Positions 33,306 to 41,198 of a stretch of DNA of 64,000 nt are shown here, piece after piece. The notes under the pieces are model-generated. The model had not been told where the DNA came from. It made no database searches and saw only the letters and a list, made by a program, of their open reading frames with translations. The position numbers and the translations under genes are program-made. The stretch is taken from NCBI RefSeq assembly GCF_018531495.1, contig NZ_JAHDTI010000002.1:124001-188000 (forward strand), given 5' to 3'. The first letter of the stretch is position 1. Each line of letters starts with the position of its first letter. This stretch comes from Nonomuraea sediminis. GTDB lineage: Bacteria; Actinomycetota; Actinomycetes; Streptosporangiales; Streptosporangiaceae.

Positions 33306-34428
33306 AGCCGTCCTGTCCAACGGCCTGCGCGTGCTGGCCGTGGAGCGCAGGCATACCGGGGTCGCCGCCGTGAGCATCCGCTACGCCGCCGGGTCCTGCC
33401 ACGAGCCGCCGCGCAGGACCGGGCTCGCCCACGTGACCGAGCACCTGATGTACCGGCGCGGGGACGTGGCCGCGCTGGAGGGGATGGGCGCCCTCTACGA
33501 CGCCGACACCTGGTTCGAGCACACCGTCTACTACCAGACCGTGCCGTCAGGGCGCCTGGAGCAGGTCCTGCGGCTCGAGGCCGGACGCGGCCTCGCCGAC
33601 GCGCTCCGGGTGGAGCGGGAGGTGGTCAGGAACGAGGTCCGCCAGCGGCTGTACGGCCTGCCGTACGGGACCCACCTGCCGCACCTGATCGCCCTGTGCC
33701 ACCCTTTCGGGCACACTCCGGCGGGCACGGAGGAGGACCTCGACGCGATCACACCGGAGGACTGCGCGGCCTTCGTCGCCGACCGCTACACGCCGGGCAA
33801 CGCCGTACTCGCCATGGTGGGCGACTTCGACGCCGACGCGGCGCTCGACCTGGCCGATCGGATCTTCTCCGGAGTGCCGGGCAAGCCTCCGCCACCTTCC
33901 CGCCCGTACGGCACGGCCCGCGGCGGGACGCGGTTGGAGGTCTCGGAACGCCAGCCCGCCGAGGCCCTCTACGTGGCGCACCTGCTGCCCTCCGCCGGGC
34001 TCGACTCGGCCGAGGCGGCGGTGCGCCTGCTGGCCCAAGGTGAAGGGTCGCGCCTGCACCGGCGGCTGGTCGTGGACCAAGGGACGGCGCTCTCCGTCGA
34101 GGCAGACTTCCACCGCTTCTCCACGGCCTGCTCGATGGCGATCGTCAAGATCCATGCCGCGCCCGGCGCCTCGCTGGAGGCCGTCGAGCAGGCGGTCGTG
34201 GAGGAGACCGCCGAGCTCGCCGCGTCCGGGGCGCGGCCAGGCGAACTGGACCGGGTATTCGCGCTGACCCGCCGCGAGCATCTCGAGCGGGTGGCGACGG
34301 CCGCCGGGCTGGCGAACGAGCTGACGCTCCACGGCCGGGCTCCCGCCGCTCCCGTCGTGGTGGAGCCCGCGGCCGACCTGCTGGTCCGCGATCGCAATGT
34401 GCTGGCCTACCGCCTCGAGGAGTCCTGA
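33295..34428 (+). CDS. M16 zinc metallopeptidase, catalytic subunit
   Basis: This 377-residue protein has the inverted zinc motif HVTEH (46-50) and a third ligand candidate in VVRNEVRQ (Glu114), about 12 residues closer than in mitochondrial processing peptidase, showing a shortened loop. It pairs with the next gene, which has the second-half motif. Such two-gene M16B heterodimers cut peptides inside a closed chamber; some actinomycete pairs trim lanthipeptide leaders. The GTG start overlaps the hydrolase end by 11 bp. Confidence 0.92.
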   Translation: MPREAVLSNGLRVLAVERRHTGVAAVSIRYAAGSCHEPPRRTGLAHVTEHLMYRRGDVAALEGMGALYDADTWFEHTVYYQTVPSGRLEQVLRLEAGRGLADALRVEREVVRNEVRQRLYGLPYGTHLPHLIALCHPFGHTPAGTEEDLDAITPEDCAAFVADRYTPGNAVLAMVGDFDADAALDLADRIFSGVPGKPPPPSRPYGTARGGTRLEVSERQPAEALYVAHLLPSAGLDSAEAAVRLLAQGEGSRLHRRLVVDQGTALSVEADFHRFSTACSMAIVKIHAAPGASLEAVEQAVVEETAELAASGARPGELDRVFALTRREHLERVATAAGLANELTLHGRAPAAPVVVEPAADLLVRDRNVLAYRLEES

Positions 34429-35432
34429 TGACCTGGTCGCTCCCCCCGATCCGCCGGACCCCGTGCACGCTGGTGTGCCCCCGGCCCGCCGGTGGGCTCG
34501 CCGCGGTACGGCTGGTGGGTGAGGCCGCCGGGCGGGAGGTGGACGCCGTCTCGCTGGAGGAGGTGGGCGCGGTGGTCCGCCGCTCGGCCGAGCTGCTGGC
34601 TTTCGAGGTGCCCGCCGAGAACCTGGGCGAGGCGCTGCGGCGGCTCGCGCCTCCCGCCGTGCCCGGACCTCAGCTCTTCCCGCGCCAGGCCGCACGCGAC
34701 CGGCTGCTCGCCAGGCTCCGCGTGGAGCGGGCGGCGGGCACCCTGGTGATCGTCGGAGCCGAATCCCCCGCCGACAGCATCGCTGAGGCCCTGGGCCTGG
34801 CCGAGCCCGCGCGACCGCCCGCCCCCGCCCGTCTCGTATCCGCCGGCACCCCCGTGACGGTCCCCTGGCCGGGAGCCGTCCAGCCGCACGTCGCGATCGG
34901 GTACGGCGTGCCCGGCCGCGCCGACCTGACCACGTGGGCCGCCCTCACCGTGGCCTGCCACATGCTCGGCGGCGGCCTGTCCGCCCTCCTCAACCGGGTC
35001 CTGCGCGATCGGCACGCCCAGACCTACGGCTTCACCGCCACCCTCGAATCCCGGTCTGGCGTGGGAACCCTGCTGCTCGAAGGCGCGGTGCGCGACGCGG
35101 AGGCGGTCGACCTGGCGCTGGCCGAACTAAGGGAACTGACGACCACCGGCCTCAACGAAACCGCCTGCGCAGAGGCCGTCAGCGCCCTGCTCGACGGCGC
35201 ATGGGCACGCTACGAGAGCGCCGCCGCACTGGCCGACGAACTGGCCTCCCTCGCGGCCGAGGCCCTGCCCCCCGAACACCTCCAACACCACCTGGACGCC
35301 CTACGCGCCCTCGACGCCCGCACCGTCTCCCGAGCACTCGCCCTTCACCTGTCCCACCCCACCGTCGTCACCGTCAGCCAGACGCACCTCGGGGAAGACC
35401 GGACCTGGGCAGCGCCCCCTGGGCGGGCTTAG
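34428..35432 (+). CDS. M16 metallopeptidase, non-catalytic partner subunit
   Basis: This 334-residue partner lacks HxxEH. It has GGGLSALLNRVLRDRHAQTYG (near 184-204), the loop that supplies the Arg/Tyr pair to the partner's active site in M16B dimers. It overlaps the catalytic subunit by 1 bp (TGATG), giving a fixed 1:1 coupling. The pair forms a peptidase chamber. No lanthipeptide precursor or synthetase is seen nearby, so the likely role is peptide breakdown. Confidence 0.9.
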   Translation: MTWSLPPIRRTPCTLVCPRPAGGLAAVRLVGEAAGREVDAVSLEEVGAVVRRSAELLAFEVPAENLGEALRRLAPPAVPGPQLFPRQAARDRLLARLRVERAAGTLVIVGAESPADSIAEALGLAEPARPPAPARLVSAGTPVTVPWPGAVQPHVAIGYGVPGRADLTTWAALTVACHMLGGGLSALLNRVLRDRHAQTYGFTATLESRSGVGTLLLEGAVRDAEAVDLALAELRELTTTGLNETACAEAVSALLDGAWARYESAAALADELASLAAEALPPEHLQHHLDALRALDARTVSRALALHLSHPTVVTVSQTHLGEDRTWAAPPGRA

Positions 35433-35513
35433 GAGCGCAGGCCAAAGTTCGCCGCCCAGGCGTGGTCGCGCACGCCAACGGGCATCCGCGTTCGGCTGAC
35501 GATACTGGCGACC

Positions 35514-36995
35514 ATGGATCTCGAACTGGTGCAACGCGAGGTGTCCTCGCTGGCGAGCCCCGGAACGCCGGGGCTCGCGGCGGCCGTCTACCAAGGTGGC
35601 GCCCCGCTGCTCACCGCCTCGGCGGGTACGGCGTGCCTGGAGTTCGGCGTGCCGATCGACGGCGACACCCGCTTCGACATCGCCAGCGCGAGCAAGCAGT
35701 TCACCGCCGCGTGCGTGCTGCTGCTGGCCCGCGACGGCAAGCTGAACCTGGACGACGACGTGCGCACGCACGTGCCCGAACTGAGCCTGGCCGTGCCGGT
35801 GACACTGCGGCAGTGCCTGCAGCACACCGGCGGCCTGCCCGAGTGGTACGCGGTGCAGCCGCTGACCGGGCACCCGCTGGCGGAGATGACCGAGGAGCGG
35901 CTGCTCGAGGTCATCGCGCGGCTGCGGACCACCACGTTCGCACCCGGCACCGACTTCTCCTACTCCAACACCGGCTACGTCCTGGCCGCCGTGGTGGTGC
36001 GCAGGGTCAGCGGGCAGTCGCTGGCGGACTTCGCCCGCGAGCGGCTGTTCGCGCCGCTCGGGATGGACGACTCGGTCTACCGGGACGATGCGTCGGTGCC
36101 GGTGGAGCGGATGGCCTACGGCTACGACAACCACGGTCATCCGCCGCTCCGGGCCGACACGCAGGAGGGCGCGGTGGGCGACGGTGGGGTGGTTACCAGC
36201 GTGCGCGATCTGGCTCCGTGGTTCGGCTTCCTGGCCGACGGGCGGGTGCTCGGCGCGGACCTGCGCGACGCGCTGCTCGAGCGGGCCGAGCTGGCCGACG
36301 GTACGGCGCTGCCGTACGCGTTCGGCATCTACCACCACGACGTGGCGGGACGGCCGGCGTTCGGGCATGCGGGCGGCATGCACGGCTACCTGTCGAACCT
36401 GCTCTACCTGCCGGACGAGGACCTGGGCGTGGCGGTGCTGTCGAACCAGCGCGTCATCGACCCGCTCGCGCTGACCGACAGGCTGGCCAGGCTCCTGCTC
36501 GGCGAGCAGCCCGAGCCGGTGCGGGAACCCGGGCAACTGCCCGCGCCGGATCACGCCCACTGGCACGACCCGGTGAGCGACGCGACGCTGACCGTCCAGC
36601 CCACGGACGCGGGGCTCGACGTCTCGGGCATGGGCACGTTCCTGCCCCAGGCCGACGGGCGCTGGCACGGGCAGGGCGAGCAGGTCCTGCAGTGGCTGGA
36701 GTTCTCCGGCGACACGCTGGTGCTCGGCTCGGCCCTGGCGGCCCGCCGTGCGGTGACCTTCCACGCCGCGCAGCCGCCGTCGGACCAGGCCATGCCCGAC
36801 GGCGAGTGGCAGTGCGAGGAGCTCGGCGTCACGGCGAGCGTGCGCGACGGCGTGCTACGAGTCGGCCGGACGCTCGAACTGCCGGCGACCCCTGCCCCCG
36901 CGGGGCTGTGGCAGGCGGGGCCGTTCACGCTGCGACTGGAGTACGGCGCGCTGCTGCTCAGCGGTGGCGGCCTGCGCAGGCTCAGGTTCGGCTGA
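35514..36995 (+). CDS. S12-family serine hydrolase (D-aminopeptidase-like)
   Basis: This 493-residue protein has complete S12 motifs: SASK in FDIASASKQFTAA, YSN in FSYSNTGYVLA and HAG in FGHAGGMHGY. A C-terminal region of about 150 residues forms one or two beta-barrel domains (from LTVQPTDAGLDVSGMG), as in Ochrobactrum-type D-aminopeptidase, which removes N-terminal D-residues from peptides. There is no signal peptide. It follows the M16 pair by 81 bp and ends at a hairpin terminator. The best guess is hydrolysis of D-residue-containing peptides; esterase activity is the alternative. Confidence 0.9.
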   Translation: MDLELVQREVSSLASPGTPGLAAAVYQGGAPLLTASAGTACLEFGVPIDGDTRFDIASASKQFTAACVLLLARDGKLNLDDDVRTHVPELSLAVPVTLRQCLQHTGGLPEWYAVQPLTGHPLAEMTEERLLEVIARLRTTTFAPGTDFSYSNTGYVLAAVVVRRVSGQSLADFARERLFAPLGMDDSVYRDDASVPVERMAYGYDNHGHPPLRADTQEGAVGDGGVVTSVRDLAPWFGFLADGRVLGADLRDALLERAELADGTALPYAFGIYHHDVAGRPAFGHAGGMHGYLSNLLYLPDEDLGVAVLSNQRVIDPLALTDRLARLLLGEQPEPVREPGQLPAPDHAHWHDPVSDATLTVQPTDAGLDVSGMGTFLPQADGRWHGQGEQVLQWLEFSGDTLVLGSALAARRAVTFHAAQPPSDQAMPDGEWQCEELGVTASVRDGVLRVGRTLELPATPAPAGLWQAGPFTLRLEYGALLLSGGGLRRLRFG

Positions 36996-37017
36996 CCGCA
37001 GGCCGATTGGCCTGCGG
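36996..37017 (+). terminator. Perfect 9-bp hairpin after the S12 hydrolase
   Basis: CCGCAGGCC (36996-37004) and GGCCTGCGG (37009-37017) pair exactly around GATT. The hairpin begins directly after the stop codon. It lacks a T-run but fits an actinomycete terminator. Confidence 0.68.
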
Positions 37018-37120
37018 AACGAGGCGGGGGCCGCCGGATTTGTCGGACGGGTCAGTGAACGGCGGCTTTCCGGCTTCTAGCGTCCGACTGTCCCCGCCGC
37101 TCCGCTCTCCGAGGTGGTCC

Positions 37121-37441
37121 ATGACATCCGTGAAAGCCGCCACCGCCGCCGCGCTCCTCGTACTGGCCACCGCCTGCTCGGGCGGCGGCGGCACGTCGCC
37201 GCCGCCTTCCGACACACTGGTCTGGGCCTCGGGCGCCGCGCCCAACAGCCTGGACATCGCGCACGGCTTCAACAGCGCCTCGACCCTGATCCAGACCGCG
37301 GTGCTGGACACCATGGTCATGCTCGACGCCACCGGCAAGCCTGTCCCGCATCTGGCCACCGGCTGGACCCAGCCCGACCCGGCCACGTACCTGTTCACCC
37401 TGACACGGCGGCTGTTGGCCTGCGTACCAGCTTCAGCGTGA
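37121..37441 (+). pseudogene. Truncated oligopeptide-binding lipoprotein (SBP family 5)
   Basis: Only the first 106 codons of a roughly 500-residue binding protein remain. A lipoprotein signal peptide ends at LVLATACSGG (lipobox Cys near 20). It is followed by VWASGAAPNSLDIAHGFNSA and KPVPHLATGWTQPDPATYLF, the classic first 90 residues of DppA/OppA-type peptide receptors. After TYLFTL the frame is scrambled and stops. No permease or ATPase genes follow, so a whole Dpp/Opp transporter was probably deleted here. Confidence 0.8.
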
Positions 37442-37496
37442 AATTTCATACTTCTGTACCTAGCGCCCGCGACGATGGGCAAGGAAGCCTTGCACC

Positions 37497-37610
37497 ATGC
37501 ATGACCTGCTGCTTCGCCGGGGAACCGGCCACGACGGTCTCAGCGGCGCGCCCCGGCGAGCCGACGGCGGGGCGTCCGTGGGGCCCGACGAGCGGCGGGG
37601 CGCCCGATGA
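37497..37610 (+). pseudogene. Remnant of a D-aminoacylase-like amidohydrolase
   Basis: This 37-codon frame begins MHDLLLRRGTGHDG, then SGAPRRADGGASVG. It resembles the N-terminus of N-acyl-D-amino-acid deacylases, which typically read MxDLxIRxGTVxDGTGxPxRRADVAV. A ribosome site AAGGAAG lies upstream. It ends in an ATGA overlap with the following PucR gene, as if the original gene's start and end were kept and the middle lost. The assignment is by pattern only. The loss sits directly beside the truncated peptide-binding protein, so one deletion event may explain both. Confidence 0.5.
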
Positions 37611-39175
37611 CGGCGCGCGGGCGGGTCACGCTCGGGGTGCTGATCGACAGCCTCGGCCCCGAGGTGGTCAGGCCGCTCGCGCTGCCGCACGGCAGGCGGG
37701 CGCTGGCCGGAGCACCCGTCATCTACGACCCCGAAGAGCCGATGACCGGGCTGGACGGCGCGGTGCTGCTGGCCACCGGCCGCCCGTCGGCCGAGACGCT
37801 GTCGCGCGCGGGCGAGAACGGCGTCGCGGTCGTCGTGGTCAAACCGGGCACCTGCGATCTGGACACCCTGGCCGCGGCTGCGCGAACGGCGGGCACCGCG
37901 CTGCTGGCGGCGCCGCCGGAGCTGTCGTGGGGGCAGCTCTACACGCTGATCGACGCGCTGCTGGCGGTCGTGGCCCCGGCGGGCGATCCCGGCGGCGCGC
38001 GGGCCGGCGACCTGTTCGCGCTGGCCAACGAGGTCGCCATCAAGGTGGGCGGCGCCGTGGCCATCGAGGACCTGGCGATGCGGGTGCTGGCCTACTCCAC
38101 GGTCGAGGGCCAGCGGATCGACGAGCTGCGCAAGGAGGGCATCCTGGGCCGCCGGGTGCCCGCGCACCCGACCAACGCCGAGGAGTACGCCACCGTGCTG
38201 CGCGCGGACGGCGCGATCTGGAGCTACGAGCCGCGCGAGTACTACCCGCGCCTGGCCATCGCCATCCGGGCGCACGGCGAGGCGCTCGGCACGATCTGGG
38301 CGGTGCAGGCCGAGCAGCCGCTGGCCGCCGACGCCGAGGCGGCGCTGGCGGACGCGGCGGCCGCCGCGGCGCCCCACCTGGCCCGCATCAACCTGGCGGC
38401 CGACGAGGCCAGGCGGCGGCGCGACGAGTGCCTGGGCTGGCTGCTGCGCGGCGTCGGCTCCGTGGACGAGCTGGCCACCTCCTTCGGCCTGCCGGCCGGC
38501 GAGCCGCTGACCGTGGTGTCGCTCGGCCCCGCCACGGGCTCGGTGGACGCCTTCGCCGCCTCGCACGCGGCCGACCTGCTGCGCACCACTTACCTCGCCT
38601 ACCGGATCAGGGCCGCCACCGGCGTCGTGGACGGCCGGGCGCACGCCGTCGTGGCCGCCGAGGCCTGCACGCCGCTGCTGCGCAGGATCACCGCCGACAC
38701 GCTGGCCAGGGTGGGCGAACGGCTGGGCGGCGGCTGGCGGGCGGGCATCGGCAGGACCGCGCCGTCGGCCGCCGCGCTCCCAGCCAGCGCCCGCCAGGCG
38801 GCCGAGGCGCTGCGGGCCCTGTGCGGGCCGTTCGCCGGCGAGCCGGTCGGCACGCACGAGGAGCTGTCGGCGGCGCTGGTCCTCACCGACCTCGAGGCGG
38901 CGCTGCGGACCAAGGGGTCGCTGCGCGGCGAGCCGCTGGCGCTGGTCACCGCGCACGACGCGCGCCACGGCACGGCCTTCGTCCACAGCCTCGCCACGTG
39001 GATCGGCGCGCACCACGACGTGCCGCGGGCGGCGGAGCTGCTGTCGGTGCACCCCAACACGCTGCGGTACCGGCTGCGGAGGATCGGCGAGCTCGTCCCG
39101 CTCGACGACCCGGATACCCGCATGGTGCTGGCCCTGCAGCTACGGCTGAACGGCGCCACAAACCGGGACGGGTGA
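37607..39175 (+). CDS. PucR-family transcriptional regulator (paralog 3)
   Basis: This 522-residue regulator has an N-terminal PucR-type domain (VTLGVLIDSLGPEVVRPLAL), a GAF-like middle (VAIKVGGAVAIEDLAMRVLAYS, about 140-165) and a C-terminal HTH with HHDVPRAAELLSVHPNTLRY. It is more distant from the other two PucR proteins but has the same layout. It is followed at 43 bp by the acetyltransferase-racemase pair. PucR proteins next to such pairs probably sense an amino acid or its N-acyl form. Confidence 0.92.
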   Translation: MTARGRVTLGVLIDSLGPEVVRPLALPHGRRALAGAPVIYDPEEPMTGLDGAVLLATGRPSAETLSRAGENGVAVVVVKPGTCDLDTLAAAARTAGTALLAAPPELSWGQLYTLIDALLAVVAPAGDPGGARAGDLFALANEVAIKVGGAVAIEDLAMRVLAYSTVEGQRIDELRKEGILGRRVPAHPTNAEEYATVLRADGAIWSYEPREYYPRLAIAIRAHGEALGTIWAVQAEQPLAADAEAALADAAAAAAPHLARINLAADEARRRRDECLGWLLRGVGSVDELATSFGLPAGEPLTVVSLGPATGSVDAFAASHAADLLRTTYLAYRIRAATGVVDGRAHAVVAAEACTPLLRRITADTLARVGERLGGGWRAGIGRTAPSAAALPASARQAAEALRALCGPFAGEPVGTHEELSAALVLTDLEAALRTKGSLRGEPLALVTAHDARHGTAFVHSLATWIGAHHDVPRAAELLSVHPNTLRYRLRRIGELVPLDDPDTRMVLALQLRLNGATNRDG

Positions 39176-39218
39176 ACTTCGGCGTCAGCGCCAACGCGCG
39201 CGCGGCCACCCGGGCACG

Positions 39219-40007
39219 ATGCTGTGGGCCATGGCCGAACTCCTCACCACCGCTCCCGCCGGGCTGCAGGTCAGCACCCTGCATGGCACCCCCGACCTCC
39301 AGCGCGCCGACCGCCTGCTGCGCGAAGTATGGGGAAGCCGCCCGGGCGACGACCCACCGCTGGCCCTGGACCTGATGTGCGCCTTCGCCCACACCGGGAG
39401 CTACGTGGGCGGCGCCTATCTCGACGGCGAGCTGGTGGGCGTGGCGGCCGGGTTCCTGACCGCGGACCGCACCCTGCACTCCCACGTCGCCGGAGTCGCG
39501 GCCGCCGCGCGCGGACGCGGGGTCGGCAGGGCGCTGAAGGAGCACCAGCGGGAATGGGCGGCCAGGCACGGCCTGACCGCGGTCTCGTGGACCTTCGACC
39601 CGCTGGTCCGCCGCAACGCCTTCTTCAACCTGGCCAGGCTGGGCGCGGGCGTGGCCGACTACCTGCCGGACTTCTACGGCCCGATGACCGACGGCCTCAA
39701 CGACGGCGGCCCCTCCGACCGGCTCTACGTCACGTGGCCGCTCTCCGGGCCCGAGCTCACGCCGGCCGACGACGGGCGGCGCCGGACGGTGGTGGACGAG
39801 GCGGGAGTCGTACACGATCCATCGGGAGCGGCTCTGATCCGGTGCGCGACGCCGCCCGACATCGAGCGGCTGCGCGCGGAGGATCCGGCGGCCGCCCGGC
39901 GGTGGCGCACGGCGCTGCGGGAAGGGCTCGGCGGCGCGCTCGCCCAGGGGTATCGCGTCACCGGATTCACCCGCGACGGCTGGTACCTGCTGGGAGGTGC
40001 GCGATGA
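39219..40007 (+). CDS. GNAT N-acyltransferase (COG3375-like), probable D-amino-acid N-acyltransferase
   Basis: This 262-residue protein has a GNAT core with acyl-CoA loop VAAAARGRGVGRALKEHQ (about 86-103), followed by SWTFDPLVRRNAFFNLARLG. That segment is characteristic of the COG3375 group found next to N-succinylamino-acid racemases. In that established pathway the GNAT puts a succinyl group on a D-amino acid, the racemase inverts it and a hydrolase frees the L-amino acid. Coupling to the racemase-like gene by ATGA supports this. An alternative start is the ATG at 39231. Confidence 0.85.
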   Translation: MLWAMAELLTTAPAGLQVSTLHGTPDLQRADRLLREVWGSRPGDDPPLALDLMCAFAHTGSYVGGAYLDGELVGVAAGFLTADRTLHSHVAGVAAAARGRGVGRALKEHQREWAARHGLTAVSWTFDPLVRRNAFFNLARLGAGVADYLPDFYGPMTDGLNDGGPSDRLYVTWPLSGPELTPADDGRRRTVVDEAGVVHDPSGAALIRCATPPDIERLRAEDPAAARRWRTALREGLGGALAQGYRVTGFTRDGWYLLGGAR

Positions 40008-41113
40008 AGCTGGAGGGCGTGGAGCTGCGCAGGATCGCGCTGCCGCTGGTCACCCCGTTCCGCACGTCGCTGGGCACGCAGAGCGAGCGCACCGCGCTGG
40101 TCCTGAAGGTCGTCGGCGACGAGGGCGAGGGCTGGGGCGAGTGCGTAGCCGAGGACGAGCCCACCTACTCCCCCGAATACCTGACCGGGGCCGCCGAGGT
40201 GATCCGCGGCTTCTTCGTGCCCGCGCTGGCCGGGCTCGACCTGAACCCCGCCTCCGTCGGCCACGCGCTGCGTCACCTGCGCGGCCACCCGATGGCCAGG
40301 TCCGCCGTCGAGATGGCGGTGCTGGACTGCTGGCTGCGCGCCCGCCGTACCAGCCTGACCGACCACCTCGGCGGAGTACGGCCGAGCGTCCGCGTAGGCG
40401 TCTCGGTGGGCATCATGGAGACCCTCGACGCCCTGCTGGAAACCGTCGACAAGCACCTGACCGCCGGCTACGCCAGGATCAAGCTGAAGATCGAACCCGG
40501 CTGGGACCTCGAACCGGTCAGAGCGGTGCGCGAGACGTTCGGCGCCGACGTGATGCTCACGGTGGACGCCAACACCGCCTACTCCCCCGGCGACATCCGG
40601 CACCTGGCCAGGCTGGACGCCTACGGGCTCGCCCTGATCGAGCAGCCCTTCGAGCCCGGCGACCTGCACGCCCACGCCACGTTCGCCGCCCGCGTCGACA
40701 CCCCGGTGTGCCTGGACGAGAGCATCACCAGCGCCGCCGACGCCGCCGACGCGATCAGGCGCGGCGCCTGCTCGATCATCAACATCAAGCCGGGCCGGGT
40801 GGGCGGCTACCTGGAGGCCCGCCGCATCCATGACGTCGCGGCCGCGCACGGGGTGCCCGTGTGGTGCGGTGGCATGCTGGAGACCGGGCTGGGCCGGGCG
40901 GGCAACCTGGCGCTGGCCGCCCTGCCCGGGTTCACGCTGCCCGGCGACATCTCCGCGACCGAGCGGTACTACCACCGCGACATCACCCGGCCCTTCGTCC
41001 TGGACGACGGGACGATGGCGGTGCCCACCGATCCCGGCCTCGGCGTCGTCCCGGAAGAGGATGCTCTGGAGGCCGTCACCACCGGCTCGGAGTGGATCCC
41101 GGCCGTTCCATAG
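40004..41113 (+). CDS. Enolase-superfamily N-acylamino-acid racemase / OSBS-like
   Basis: This 369-residue protein of the MLE subgroup has KxK at K160/K162 (RIKLKIEPG), metal ligands Asp188 (VDAN), Glu213 (LIEQPF) and Asp238 (CLDES), and the second catalytic Lys262 (NIKPGR). These are all residues of the NSAR/OSBS family. A menaquinone role (o-succinylbenzoate synthase) is less likely, because no men genes are near while the GNAT partner is coupled by ATGA. It would racemise N-acyl amino acids. The M20-type deacylase expected for the last step is not in the window. Confidence 0.92.
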   Translation: MKLEGVELRRIALPLVTPFRTSLGTQSERTALVLKVVGDEGEGWGECVAEDEPTYSPEYLTGAAEVIRGFFVPALAGLDLNPASVGHALRHLRGHPMARSAVEMAVLDCWLRARRTSLTDHLGGVRPSVRVGVSVGIMETLDALLETVDKHLTAGYARIKLKIEPGWDLEPVRAVRETFGADVMLTVDANTAYSPGDIRHLARLDAYGLALIEQPFEPGDLHAHATFAARVDTPVCLDESITSAADAADAIRRGACSIINIKPGRVGGYLEARRIHDVAAAHGVPVWCGGMLETGLGRAGNLALAALPGFTLPGDISATERYYHRDITRPFVLDDGTMAVPTDPGLGVVPEEDALEAVTTGSEWIPAVP

Positions 41114-41198
41114 CGCCGCGATAGGGGCGAACTGGTACGACCACCTGGCGCGCACTTCCTCGTACGTTGGCCTCACCCCCCAGCACGAGGAGAGTGTC

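Noticed and set aside
33295..35513. Class III lanthipeptide cluster
   Set aside because: The M16 pair alone suggested it, but there is no LanKC synthetase and no short precursor with a Ser/Cys-rich core in or near the operon.
37040..37090. GTCGGACG and CGTCCGAC inverted repeat upstream of the peptide-binding remnant
   Set aside because: The 8-bp arms are 31 bp apart and the downstream gene is broken, so a functional role is doubtful.
40004..41113. menC in menaquinone synthesis
   Set aside because: The fold and residues fit, but there are no men genes nearby, while a GNAT gene is translationally coupled, which points to N-acylamino-acid racemase.
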